From Mycolicibacterium austroafricanum (lineage in GTDB: Bacteria > Actinomycetota > Actinomycetes > Mycobacteriales > Mycobacteriaceae), in contig NZ_HG964453.1 of the NCBI RefSeq assembly GCF_000612725.1, forward strand, positions 422,106-486,105: a stretch of 64,000 nt of DNA, read 5' to 3'. The notes under the pieces were generated by a model. That model saw only the letters and a program-made list of their open reading frames with translations. It was not told the DNA's origin and did no database searches. This document shows, piece after piece, positions 7,789-17,300 of this stretch. Numbering within the stretch: the first letter of the stretch is position 1; each line of letters opens with the position of its first letter. The position numbers and the translations under genes are program-made.

Positions 7789-9303
7789 ATGTCGCAACAC
7801 CGGCCTCATGACGCGATCGCCGCCGAACCGACGGATGATCACCCCTTCCGGGCGCTGTGGGTGATGATGGTCGGCTTCTTCCTCATCGTGGTCGACTCGA
7901 CCGTCATCGCGGTGGCCAACCCGGTGTTGAAGAACGACTTCGACGTCGAATACCACTCCGTCATCTGGGTGACCAGCGGCTACCTGCTCGCCTTCGCCGC
8001 ATTCCTGTTGATCGGCGGACGGCTCGGCGACCGGTTCGGGTCCAAGCCCGTCTATCTGGTCGGGCTGACACTCTTCGCCGCGGCGTCGGTGTGGTGCGGC
8101 CTGTCGACCTCCGTGGGCATGCTGATCGCCGCACGTGTCGCCCAGGGCGTCGGGGCCGCTCTGCTGACTCCGCAGATCATGTCCACGATCACCCGTACCT
8201 TCCCGCCCCAGCGACACGGCATGGCGATGAGCGTCTGGGGCGCCACCGCCGGGGTGGGTATGCTCGCCGGCCCGCTGATCGGGGGTGTGCTCCTGGCCGG
8301 CCTGGGTTGGCAGTGGATCTTCTTCGTCAACGCTCCCATCGGCGCCATCGGAATTGCGCTGGCCGTGCGGCTGGTTCCAAACCTCCCGGGCCGGCCTGTT
8401 CGCATCGACGTGGTCGGTGCGCTGCTCTCCGGGGCGGGCATCTGCCTGATCGTGCTCGGACTGCAGGAGGGTCAGCACGAACGGTGGTCTTGGTGGATCT
8501 GGGTCGCGATCGCCGGCGGACTCGTCTCCATTACCGCGTTTCTGCGATGGCAGACCGTGCATGCGGATGAGCCCCTCATTCCGATGAGCCTGATGTCGCA
8601 CCGCAACTTCGTCCTGTCCACCGCAGGGATCGCTCTGGTCAGTTTCGTATTCGTCTCATTCGGCGTCCCCCTGATGATCTACCTGCAGGAAGTGTGCGGG
8701 CTGTCGCCGGTTCATGCGGCGCTGCTGACCGCGCCGATGGCCGTCGCCACCGCGGTTCTGGCGCCGGTCGTCGGCAGGATCGTCGACCGCGCCCACCCAC
8801 GGCCCGTCGTCGGTTTCGGCTTCGGCCTTCTCACCGCCGGGTTGATCTGGCTGGCTGTGGAGATGACGCCGGACACGCCCGCGTGGCGGCTGGCGTTACC
8901 GCTGACGATGGTGGGAGCCGCCGGAGCGTTCACATGGGAACCGTTGTCGGCCATCGCCACCCGCGGTCTGACCTCGGAGCTGGCCGGTGCCGGCTCGGCC
9001 GTCTGCAACACCGCCCGGCATGTCGGGGCGGCGCTCAGCAGCGCCGGCATCGCCGCGCTGATGGCGGTGCTGCTCGGCGACGAGCACGCCGAAGAGGCCG
9101 GCGCGCGCCATGAGACGCTGGCGCCGCTGGTTGACTCCCTCAAAGACCCGTTCGCCGGCGCGATGGCGCAGTCGATGCTGTTGCCTGCGGCTGCCGCCGC
9201 GATGGGCGTGCTGACCGCGCTGTTCCTGGTCGGCGGTGACGCTACGGCCCGCGCCGCTCCGCTGAGCCTGCGGCCGTGGGGAGACGCGAGCGTGTCGTCG
9301 TGA
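7789..9303 (+). CDS. MFS drug-type exporter, DHA2 family
   Basis: A ~504-residue membrane protein with about 14 predicted transmembrane segments. The first pair contains VMMVGFFLIVVDSTVIAVAN, typical of the DHA2 (EmrB/QacA) group, and the motif-A loop GGRLGDRFGSKPVYLVG follows TM2. The antiporter-type segment VWGATAGVGMLAGPLIGGVL corresponds to motif C. The ATG at 7789 follows GAGGGGG; an earlier in-frame GTG at 7768 lacks a ribosome site. Its stop overlaps the start of the RibD-like gene (GTGA). Substrate unknown. The pair is bounded by the 63-nt hairpins and has no obvious link to inositol metabolism. Confidence 0.88.
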   Translation: MSQHRPHDAIAAEPTDDHPFRALWVMMVGFFLIVVDSTVIAVANPVLKNDFDVEYHSVIWVTSGYLLAFAAFLLIGGRLGDRFGSKPVYLVGLTLFAAASVWCGLSTSVGMLIAARVAQGVGAALLTPQIMSTITRTFPPQRHGMAMSVWGATAGVGMLAGPLIGGVLLAGLGWQWIFFVNAPIGAIGIALAVRLVPNLPGRPVRIDVVGALLSGAGICLIVLGLQEGQHERWSWWIWVAIAGGLVSITAFLRWQTVHADEPLIPMSLMSHRNFVLSTAGIALVSFVFVSFGVPLMIYLQEVCGLSPVHAALLTAPMAVATAVLAPVVGRIVDRAHPRPVVGFGFGLLTAGLIWLAVEMTPDTPAWRLALPLTMVGAAGAFTWEPLSAIATRGLTSELAGAGSAVCNTARHVGAALSSAGIAALMAVLLGDEHAEEAGARHETLAPLVDSLKDPFAGAMAQSMLLPAAAAAMGVLTALFLVGGDATARAAPLSLRPWGDASVSS

Positions 9304-10055
9304 CCGCCGTTGCCGGGACCCCACATTCGGCCGTGCAGGAGGCGTCGGCGCTCAGCGACGAATCGCTGCGCGACCTGTTCGCCTACCCCGACGGTCTGCA
9401 GCGTCCGTGGCTTCGAGCAAACTTCATCGCGAGCATCGACGGGGCAGTGACGCTGGAGGGTTCCGGGCGGAGGCTGGGAACAGACACCGACCGTCGGGTG
9501 TTCGCCCGGTTGCGTGAAGTCGCCGACGTGGTCCTTGTCGGTGCCGCGACGGCGACCGCCAAACCCTATGTGGACATCCAAATGAGCGAGGACGCGCGAG
9601 TTTGGCGAATGTCGCATGGTCTTGCGCCGGAGCTGCCGGTGGCAGTGGTGTCCAGTCGCGGCGTCGTGCCGCCGCATCTGCTGAACAACGCGACGGTGCC
9701 TCCGGTGGTGCTGATGTCGGCGGGCGCGTCCGCTGCGGCGCGGCGCGCGGTCGACCAGTCGGGGGCCAGGGTGAAGGAATTCGACGGGAGGCTGGTGACC
9801 TCTGCTGCGATACGGGACGCGCTCGGGGGATTGGGCTTGCACCGGGTGCTCGTCGAAGGCGGTCCCACGTTGTTCTCACAGCTGGTATCGGACAACGAGA
9901 TCGACGAATTGTGTCTGACGACAAGTCCGAAGATGGTCGCCGGGCCCGCGCGCCGAATCGTCGACTCCGCCAGCCACGTCGAGATCAGCATGGAGCGCAG
10001 AGGCATCCTGGTCGGCGGTGACGGAACCGTCATCGTTCGGTGGGCCCGAACCTGA
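9300..10055 (+). CDS. RibD-like pyrimidine reductase-family protein
   Basis: A ~251-residue protein of the RibD C-terminal/dihydrofolate-reductase-like fold. Characteristic blocks are LRANFIASIDGAVTLEGSGR, LREVADVVLVGAATA and the NADPH-site motif HRVLVEGGPTLFSQLV. Mycobacterial homologues (Rv2671 type) can act as folate or pyrimidine reductases; true riboflavin RibD also has a deaminase domain, absent here. The start is taken as the GTG overlapping the MFS stop by 4 nt, implying translational coupling. An earlier in-frame GTG at 9276 would overlap the MFS gene by 28 nt and is less likely. Confidence 0.85.
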   Translation: MTAVAGTPHSAVQEASALSDESLRDLFAYPDGLQRPWLRANFIASIDGAVTLEGSGRRLGTDTDRRVFARLREVADVVLVGAATATAKPYVDIQMSEDARVWRMSHGLAPELPVAVVSSRGVVPPHLLNNATVPPVVLMSAGASAAARRAVDQSGARVKEFDGRLVTSAAIRDALGGLGLHRVLVEGGPTLFSQLVSDNEIDELCLTTSPKMVAGPARRIVDSASHVEISMERRGILVGGDGTVIVRWART

Positions 10056-10067
10056 CGTCATCTGATC

Positions 10068-10130
10068 CGCCGAAATTGCATTCCAGCAGGCCGCCACTCG
10101 CAAAAACGCTGCCGGAATGCAATTTCGGCG
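10068..10130. repeat. 63-nt hairpin repeat, copy 2
   Basis: Arms pair at 21 of 22 positions around a loop containing CTCGCAAAA; 58/63 identical to 7649–7711. It sits in the 77-nt gap between the convergent RibD-like gene and the isomerase gene, where a strong stem-loop would serve both strands as a terminator. There is no poly-U tract. Confidence 0.85.
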
Positions 10131-10132
10131 GG

Positions 10133-10915
10133 TTATGCGAACGCGGTCCGGAACGCCGCCAGTGCGGCCTCACTTCCCGCCACCCCGGCGTTGGATGCCC
10201 ACGCCTCCATTCCGATGGTGCCGTCGAATCCGATGTCGCGCAGAGCGTTTGCGATCGCCTGATAGTTGATCTCACCTGTGCCCGGCTCGCAGCGGCCGGG
10301 CACATCGGCCACCTGGATCTCACCGATCGCGTCTTTGCAGCGGTGGATCAGTTCGATCAGGTTCCCCTCGCCGATCTGGGCGTGATAGAGGTCGAGCATC
10401 ATCTTGACGTTCGGGTGGCCGACGCCTTCCACAAGGGCCAGCGTGTCCTTGGCGCGGGCCAGCGGCACCCCTGGATGGTCGACGATCGTGTTGAGGTTCT
10501 CGACGCAGAACGTCACGCCGGACGCGGCGCCGAGCTCACCGACGCGCTCCAACGTGCGTGCCGCCGTCAACCACATCTGGCCGGTGCTGCGCTGTCGGGG
10601 TCGGGCGGCCCGGCCGTCGACCAGCTCGGCGGTGTGCAGATTCAGTCGTGTGACACCGAGCGTCTCGGCCGCTCTGATGCTGCGCTCCGCGGTCCGCACG
10701 ACCTCGTCGCAGGTCGCGGGGTCGATCAGGTCGCCGTGCAGGTAGCCGGTCATCGACGTGAAGGTGGCGCCCGTCGTGGCCAGCGCGGCCAGGTCCTTGT
10801 CGTGCCAGCTCCAGATCTCGGCGGCGAAGCCGAGCTCGTCGATCCGGCGGACCCGGTCGAGGATCGGCAGATCGGTGAACACCATCTCCGCGCAGACCGC
10901 CAGCTGGAAGCTCAC
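10133..10915 (-). CDS. Hydroxypyruvate-isomerase-like sugar epimerase (AP-endonuclease 2 / TIM barrel)
   Basis: A ~260-residue TIM-barrel protein of the xylose-isomerase-like superfamily. Visible features are ILDRVRRIDELGFAAEIWSWHDKDL near the N-terminus, the metal ligands Glu in FCVENLN and Asp/His in KMMLDLYHAQIGEGNL, IGEIQVADVPGRCEPGTGEINY and GTIGMEAW. This pattern fits hydroxypyruvate isomerase (Hyi) and related IolH/IolI proteins. The GTG start at 10915 is chosen because homology begins there; the open frame upstream is unrelated. It is divergent from the ABC transporter with an operator between, so a role in a side branch of inositol metabolism is plausible but unproven. Confidence 0.82.
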   Translation of the reverse strand: MSFQLAVCAEMVFTDLPILDRVRRIDELGFAAEIWSWHDKDLAALATTGATFTSMTGYLHGDLIDPATCDEVVRTAERSIRAAETLGVTRLNLHTAELVDGRAARPRQRSTGQMWLTAARTLERVGELGAASGVTFCVENLNTIVDHPGVPLARAKDTLALVEGVGHPNVKMMLDLYHAQIGEGNLIELIHRCKDAIGEIQVADVPGRCEPGTGEINYQAIANALRDIGFDGTIGMEAWASNAGVAGSEAALAAFRTAFA

Positions 10916-11242
10916 CGCACAGCCCTGTCCGTGGTCGCCGGTGCCGAAAATCCGAGCGGCGCTGAGAACCGGCCGTTTTCGACGAGTCCGGAAGGCGACG
11001 CTGAAAGCATGTCGGGCTCCGCATCTGTGCGTAGGAAACTGGAACGTTGTCGCCACGACGCACCTCGGCGCCCTGACCTGCAAGGACGAAACGCAGTATA
11101 TGACATGCGGTCCTAATGTCAGGACAAAGTCTTGACTTTCCGATGTGAGGCGTATTACATCACCTGTGAGGCGTGCCGCCCGGCACACACCGAGCAGCGG
11201 TCAGTGCGGGCGGCGCGACAGTCCCGAGGACAAGGAGATGCA
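10916..11242. other. Intergenic control region between isomerase and ABC transporter operon
   Basis: A 327-nt non-coding stretch between divergent genes. The only clear structure is the 22-nt inositol operator at 11115–11136. After its TTGACT end, an AT-richer segment (TATTACATC around 11152) could supply the -10 region for the transporter. AGGAG at 11233–11237 is the ribosome site of the binding-protein gene. No small ORF with a convincing start was seen. Confidence 0.6.
11115..11136 (+). promoter_or_regulatory. Operator copy 2 of the inositol regulon (transporter side)
   Basis: A perfect 22-nt inverted copy of 6815–6836, containing GTCAGGAC-AAA-GTCTTGAC and ending in a TTGACT -35-like hexamer pointing toward the ABC transporter. 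The start codon of the binding protein is ~107 nt downstream. Identity at two promoters of one pathway is strong evidence for a shared regulator, most likely the GntR protein at 6908. Confidence 0.78.
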
Positions 11243-12229
11243 ATGACGTTCAAGCGACTCGCGGCCTTCGCCGGGGCGGGCGTTCTGGCCATGGGGATCG
11301 TGTCGTGCTCGTCCACCGGGGGCGCGCCTGAGCAGTCCGGCGATGGTGGAGGCGGGGGGACCGTCGACACGCCCCGCATGACGATCGCGATGATCACTCA
11401 CGAGGTGCCCGGCGATTCGTTCTGGGACCTTGTCCGCAAGGGCGCTGAAGCGGCGGCGAAGAAGGACAACATCGAGCTGCGCTACTCGAACGACCCGGAG
11501 GCGCCCAACCAGGCGAACCTGGTGCAGTCCGCGATCGACAGCAACGTCGACGGCATCGCCGTCACGCTGGCCAAGCCGGACGCCATGCAGGCCGCAGTGA
11601 AATCCGCTGAGTCCAAAGGCATTCCGGTGGTGGCCTTCAACGCGGGCATGGATTCCTGGAAGGCGATGGGCGTCAAGGAGTACTTCGGCCAGGACGGGCG
11701 CATCGCCGGCCAGGGCGTGGGCGACCGGCTGCGCGCCGAAGGCGCCACGAAATCCATCTGCGTCATCCAGGAGCAGGGCCACGTCGATCTTGAGGCGCGC
11801 TGCGCCGGAGTCAAGGAGGCGTTCCCGGCGACCGAGATCCTCAACGTCAACGGCAAGGACATGCCGTCGGTGGAATCGACGATCACCGCCAAGTTGCAGC
11901 AGGACCCGAGCATCGACTACGTCGTCACGCTCGGTGCTCCGTTCGCACTGACCGCCGTGCAATCGGCCAAGAACGCCGGAAGCAGCGCCAAGATCGGCAC
12001 CTTCGACACCAATGCCGCACTGGTCGAGGCGATCCAGAATGGTGACGTGCAGTGGGCGGTGGACCAGCAGCCCTATCTGCAGGGCTACCTCGCGGTCGAC
12101 TCGTTGTGGCTGTACCTGAGCAACGGCAACGTGATCGGTGGTGGACAGCCGACGCTCACCGGCCCGGCGTTCATCGACAAGTCGAACATCGACGCAGTGG
12201 CCGAGTACGCCAAGGGCGGCACCCGCTAG
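11243..12229 (+). CDS. Sugar (inositol-type) ABC transporter substrate-binding lipoprotein
   Basis: A 328-residue type-I periplasmic-binding-protein homologue (RbsB family). The N-terminal lipoprotein signal MTFKRLAAFAGAGVLAMGIVS is followed by Cys22 as the lipidation site and a Gly/Ser-rich linker. The mature part begins RMTIAMITHEVPGDSFWDLV, with NVDGIAVTLAKPDAMQ and GTFDTNAALVEAIQNGDVQWAVDQQPYLQGY as ligand-cleft segments. The ATG has AGGAG five nt upstream; an earlier in-frame ATG at 11132 lies inside the operator and is rejected. It is the first gene of a three-gene import operon; inositol as ligand is inferred from the shared operator. Confidence 0.9.
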   Translation: MTFKRLAAFAGAGVLAMGIVSCSSTGGAPEQSGDGGGGGTVDTPRMTIAMITHEVPGDSFWDLVRKGAEAAAKKDNIELRYSNDPEAPNQANLVQSAIDSNVDGIAVTLAKPDAMQAAVKSAESKGIPVVAFNAGMDSWKAMGVKEYFGQDGRIAGQGVGDRLRAEGATKSICVIQEQGHVDLEARCAGVKEAFPATEILNVNGKDMPSVESTITAKLQQDPSIDYVVTLGAPFALTAVQSAKNAGSSAKIGTFDTNAALVEAIQNGDVQWAVDQQPYLQGYLAVDSLWLYLSNGNVIGGGQPTLTGPAFIDKSNIDAVAEYAKGGTR

Positions 12230-13287
12230 TGTCCACCCACGCAGATCTGGACGTCGCCGCCCACAAGGTGGTGCGGGACGAACGCGTCAAGGAACGAAAC
12301 CGGCTGCAGCGCCTGCTGATCCGGCCCGAGATGGGCGCAGGCATCGGCGCGATCGGAATCTTCGTCTTCTTTCTGGTCGTAGCGGCCCCGTTCCGGGAGG
12401 CCTCGTCGCTGGCCACCGTGCTGTACGCCAGCTCGACGATCGGCATCATGGCGTGTGGAGTCGCGGTGCTGATGATCGGCGGCGAGTTCGACCTGTCGGC
12501 CGGTGTTGCGGTGACCTTCAGCTCGCTGGCCGCCTCGATGCTCGCCTACAACCTGCACCTCAACCTGTGGGTGGGCGCGCTGCTGGCGCTGATCCTGTCG
12601 CTGACGGTCGGCTTCTTCAACGGCTTTCTCGTGATGAGGACCAAGATCCCCAGCTTCTTGATCACGTTGAGCACGTTCTTCATGCTCGCGGGCATCAACC
12701 TGGCCGTCACCAAGCTGGTCGCCGGCCAGGTGGCCACCCAGAGCGTCAGCGACATGCAGGGGTGGGACTCGGCCCAGAAGGTGTTCGCCTCGTCATTCAC
12801 CCTGTTCGGGGTCAGCATCCGCATCACCGTGGTGTGGTGGCTGGTGTTCACCGCGATCGCGACGTGGGTGCTGTTCAAGACCAAGATCGGCAACTGGATC
12901 TTCGCCGTGGGCGGCGACGCCGACAGTGCTCGCGCCGTAGGTGTTCCGGTGACCAAGGTCAAGATCGGCCTATTCATGTTCGTCGGCTTCTGCGCCTGGT
13001 TCGTCGGCATGCATCTGCTGTTCGCGTTCAACACCGTGCAGTCCGGTCAGGGCATCGGCAACGAGTTCTTCTACATCATCGCCGCGGTCATCGGCGGGTG
13101 CCTGCTGACCGGTGGCTACGGCACCGCGGTCGGGGCGGCCATCGGTGCCTTCATCTTCGGCATGACCAACCAGGGCATCGTGTACGCAGGCTGGGACCCC
13201 GACTGGTTCAAGTTCTTCCTGGGCGCGATGCTGCTGTTCGCGGTGATCGCCAACAACGCCTTCCGCTCCTATGCAGCAAAGAAGTGA
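12229..13287 (+). CDS. Sugar ABC transporter permease (RbsC-like)
   Basis: A ~352-residue integral membrane protein of the BPD-transp-2 family. There are about ten hydrophobic segments and the conserved EFDLSAGVAVTFSSLAASML and NGFLVMRTKIPSFLITLSTF segments found in ribose/inositol permeases. A cytoplasmic N-terminal extension of ~35 residues precedes the first membrane helix. The GTG start overlaps the binding-protein stop by one base (TAGTG). One permease gene suggests a homodimeric channel working with the adjacent ATPase. Confidence 0.9.
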   Translation: MSTHADLDVAAHKVVRDERVKERNRLQRLLIRPEMGAGIGAIGIFVFFLVVAAPFREASSLATVLYASSTIGIMACGVAVLMIGGEFDLSAGVAVTFSSLAASMLAYNLHLNLWVGALLALILSLTVGFFNGFLVMRTKIPSFLITLSTFFMLAGINLAVTKLVAGQVATQSVSDMQGWDSAQKVFASSFTLFGVSIRITVVWWLVFTAIATWVLFKTKIGNWIFAVGGDADSARAVGVPVTKVKIGLFMFVGFCAWFVGMHLLFAFNTVQSGQGIGNEFFYIIAAVIGGCLLTGGYGTAVGAAIGAFIFGMTNQGIVYAGWDPDWFKFFLGAMLLFAVIANNAFRSYAAKK

Positions 13288-13291
13288 TCCG

Positions 13292-14116
13292 ATGACAATC
13301 TCTGTCGAAAAGCCCAGCAGCGACGCGCAAGCCGGAGGCAAGGTGCCTCTGGTCGAGTTGAAGAACGTCGGCAAGTCCTACGGCAACATCACGGCGCTCA
13401 AGGACATCTGCCTGCGGGTGCACGCCGGCGAGGTCACCGGCATCCTCGGCGACAACGGTGCGGGCAAGTCCACTCTGATCAAGATCATCGCCGGGCTGCA
13501 TCAGCAGACCGAGGGGCAGCTGCTCGTCGACGGCGAACCGACCAAGTTCGCCTCCCCGGCGGAGGCGTTGGGCAAGGGCATCGCGACGGTGTACCAGAAC
13601 CTGGCGGTCGTGCCGCTGATGCCGGTGTGGCGCAATTTCTTCCTCGGTCAGGAGCTGCGCAAGAAGTCGTTTCCGTTCTCGTTGGACGCCGACGCGATGC
13701 GGGCCACCACGTTGACCGAACTGTCCAAGATGGGCATCGACCTGCCCGATGTCGACGTTCCGATCGGCTCGCTGTCGGGCGGTCAGAAGCAGTGTGTGGC
13801 GATCGCGCGGGCGGTGTTCTTCGGGGCGCGGGTGCTGATCCTCGACGAACCGACGGCGGCGCTGGGCGTCAAACAGTCCGGGGTGGTGCTCAAGTACATC
13901 ACCGCGGCCAAGGAGGCCGGCTTCGGAGTCGTGTTCATCACCCACAACCCGCACCACGCGCATCTGGTCGGCGACCACTTCGTCCTGCTCAACCGCGGCA
14001 GGCAGAAGCTCGACTGCACCTACGACGACATCACGCTGGAGCACCTCACCCAGGAGATGGCCGGCGGCGACGAACTCGAGGCGCTGACGCACGAGTTGCG
14101 CGCGGCCAAGAGCTGA
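13292..14116 (+). CDS. Sugar ABC transporter ATP-binding protein
   Basis: A ~274-residue ATPase with Walker A GDNGAGKST (residues 53–61), signature LSGGQKQ, Walker B VLILDEPTAAL and switch His in VVFITHNPHHA. It has a single nucleotide-binding domain, whereas RbsA/MglA-type proteins carry two, so two copies presumably dimerise. The ATG at 13292, 4 nt after the permease stop, is preferred over an overlapping ATG at 13271. Last gene of the transporter operon. Confidence 0.9.
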   Translation: MTISVEKPSSDAQAGGKVPLVELKNVGKSYGNITALKDICLRVHAGEVTGILGDNGAGKSTLIKIIAGLHQQTEGQLLVDGEPTKFASPAEALGKGIATVYQNLAVVPLMPVWRNFFLGQELRKKSFPFSLDADAMRATTLTELSKMGIDLPDVDVPIGSLSGGQKQCVAIARAVFFGARVLILDEPTAALGVKQSGVVLKYITAAKEAGFGVVFITHNPHHAHLVGDHFVLLNRGRQKLDCTYDDITLEHLTQEMAGGDELEALTHELRAAKS

Positions 14117-14220
14117 CCAGGGCGGCGCGGACCGGCGCTTACGCAACGTTCATGGTCTCGACATGGTGTCGCTGTTCACGTCGACGGGCCCAGGGCGAAC
14201 ACGGGCGGCACAATGGGGTC

Positions 14221-14364
14221 ATGGACAGTGATCGCGAACCCCGGGTGCACGCGCCGGCCTGGCGTGACCCGCTGTCGGCGGGATGGCGGGCGCACCGCGG
14301 GCTTCTGTTGCTGCGTCTTCGTTGGCACGAGCGGCGGGATGTGGACGTCGAACGCCGCGACTGA
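14221..14364 (+). CDS. Possible small basic protein (47 aa), hypothetical
   Basis: An ATG-initiated 47-codon frame in the 272-nt gap between the transporter ATPase and the convergent fadD fusion. It is Arg-rich (AHRGLLLLRLRWHERRDVDVERRD) with a short hydrophobic Leu run. A weak GGGG lies just before the ATG. No family is recognised. It may be a genuine small gene or chance in GC-rich DNA. Confidence 0.3.
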   Translation: MDSDREPRVHAPAWRDPLSAGWRAHRGLLLLRLRWHERRDVDVERRD

Positions 14365-14388
14365 CGGGTGGTCCACCTCAGCTGTCGG

Positions 14389-17300
14389 TCACAGCCCGAG
14401 GATCCGCACCGTCTCGGCGCGCATGTCGATCTTGCGAACCTTCCCGGTGACGGTCATCGGGAAGTCGTCGGTGACGTGCACGTAGCGGGGGATCTTGTAG
14501 TGCGCGAGTTTCCCGACAGCGAAGTCTCGCACGGCACGGGCATCCAACGGTGCCGCGCCCGCTCGCACCTTGATCCAGGCGCAGATCTCCTCGCCGTAAC
14601 GCTCGTCGGGCACACCGATCACCTGGACATCGTCGATGTCGGGATGGGTGTGCAGGAACTCCTCGATTTCGCGTGGGTAGACGTTTTCGCCACCGCGGAT
14701 CACCATGTCTTTGATGCGGCCGACGATCATGCAGTACCCGTCGTCGCGCATCACGGCCAGATCGCCGGTGTGCATCCATCCGTCGGCATCGACAGCCTCC
14801 CTGGTCCTGTCTTCGTCACCCCAGTAGCCGAGCATCACCGAGTAACCCCGGGTGCAGAATTCGCCGGCCGTGCCGCGTTTGACGATCTCGCCGGTGTCGG
14901 GGTCGACGATCTTGATCTCCACGTGTGGGTGCGCGCGGCCGACTGTCGCGGTACGCCGATCGAGGTCGTCCTCGATCCGGGTCTGGCAGGATACCGGCGA
15001 TGTCTCCGTCATGCCGTAAGCGATGCCGACCTCCGACATGTTCAATTCGTTGACGCAGCGTTTCATCACCTCCACCGGACACGGCGAGCCGGCCATGATC
15101 CCGGTGCGCAGCGACGTCACGTCGCAGTCGGCGAGGTCGGGCTGCCCCAGCATCGCGATGAACATCGTCGGCACGCCGTAAACCGCTGTGCAGTGCTCCT
15201 TCTCGATGGCGGCCAACGTCGCCGCAGGATCGAAACCCGCCGCCGGAATCACCATGGTGGCGCCGTGCGTCGTGCAGCCGAGGTTGCCCATGACCATGCC
15301 GAAGCAGTGGTAGAACGGCACCGGTATGCAGAGCCGGTCACCGGGGCCGAAGTCGATCAGATCGGTGACGAAGTAGCCGTTGTTGAGGATGTTGCGGTGT
15401 GACAGTGTCGCGCCCTTGGGTGAACCCGTTGTGCCTGAGGTGTATTGGATGTTGATGGCGTCGCCGGGGGTCAAACTCCGGACCCGGCATCGCAGTTCGT
15501 CCTCGGACACCAGATCGGCCCTCTCGCCGAGCCGTGCCCAGTCCTCGGTGGCCAGGAACAGCACTTCAGCCAGGCCGGGTAGCTCCGGCCGCACCTCTGC
15601 GACCATGGCGCGGTAGTCGGAGGTCTTGAACTCGGTCGCCGACACCAGCAGCCGGACGGCGGAATGCCGCAGCACGTAGGCCAGCTCGTGGGTGCGGTAG
15701 GCGGGGTTGATCGTGACCAGTATCGCGCCGATCTTTGCGGTGGCGTACTGGAGCATCGTCCACTCCGGGCAGTTGGGCGCCCAGATCCCGACGCGATCAC
15801 CCTTCTCGATACCGATGGCCATCAAAGCGCGCGCCAATGAGTCGATTTCGGCATTGAGTTCGGCGTATGTCCACCGGCGTCCACTCGGGACGTCGACGAG
15901 CGCCTCGTTGTCGGGATACCGCGACACGGTGCGTTCGAAGTTCGTGCCGATCGTCTCGTCCAGCAGCGCGGCGTCGGTGGGGCCCGCACTGTAGGAGATC
16001 AGCGTGGCGTGCTCGTCCCGCAGTCGACCCTTGAGGACCTTGCCGGCGGCGTTGCGTGGCAACACGTCGACCAGCGTGACGTACTTCGGTCGCTTGTACG
16101 ACGCGAGCTGCGCACGGCAGTGCGCCTCGATCTCGGCGTCGGTCGGAGGATCGGTGGGCTCGCGCGGCACGATCACCGCGACCGGGGTCTCACCCCATTT
16201 CGGGTGCGGCACACCGATGACCGCGACCTCGGCGACCAACGGATGCGTCGCGACGACGTTCTCCACCTCGGCGCTGTAGATGTTCTCGCCGCCCGAGATG
16301 ATCATGTCCTTCTTCCGATCGACGACGTAGAAGTACCCATCGGCGTCCTGTCGGACGAGATCACCGGAATGGAACCATCCGCCGCGGAACGCCTCTGCGG
16401 TCTCGGCGGCCTTGTTCCAGTACTCCTTCATGACCAGCGGCCCCAGATACACGATCTCGCCCACCTCGCCCCGGTCGACGTCGTTCATCTCGTCGTCCAC
16501 CACGCGCACCTCGACGTTGAGCATCGGGGTGCCCACCGAACCGATCTTGGCGATCGCATCCTCGCCGCGCAGCAGGCAAGTGATCGGGCTGCACTCGGTC
16601 TGGCCGAATGCGGCGATGATCTCGGCGCCGGTGAACGTGTCGATCATGTTGCGCAGCAACGTCGTCGATGCCGGGGCGGCGCCCCACCACACCCGGCGTA
16701 GCCGGGACAGGTCGTGTGCGGCGAGGCCGGGTAACGCACAGACGGCCTGCCACTGGGCCGGGGTCATCCAGCACGACGTGACCTGCTCGTCGACGACGGT
16801 GGCGATCGTGGCGTCTGGGTCGAACCCGCCGGACGGTGGGATGACGGTTTTGCCGCCGGTCAGGAACATCGGCAACATGCCGGAGACCCCGGCGGTGTGG
16901 AACAGCGGTGCCACCGCCATCCAGCAGTCGTCGTCGGAGCGGTGCCCGAGGGTGGCGATCGAACTGAACGCGTGCAGGTAGAGGTTGCGGTGGGTGAGCA
17001 CGGCGCCCTTCGGGAATCCGGTTGTGCCCGAGGTGTACATGATGAAGGCCGGTGCGTCGTCTGCGACGGCGCACTGCGGCAGATCGGGGTCTGCCGCGGC
17101 GATGGTCTGCTCCAGGTTCCCGCCGATGGTCACGACGGTGTGCAGTGCCGGTACCTGCTGACGGACTTGTACCACCATGGATTCCAGCGCCACATCCACG
17201 ACGATGGCGGTGGCTGCACTGTCGGAGAGCACGTAGCCGATTTCGACGGCGGCCAGCCGGAAGTTCACCGGCACCGCGATGGCGCCCAGTCGATGCGCGG

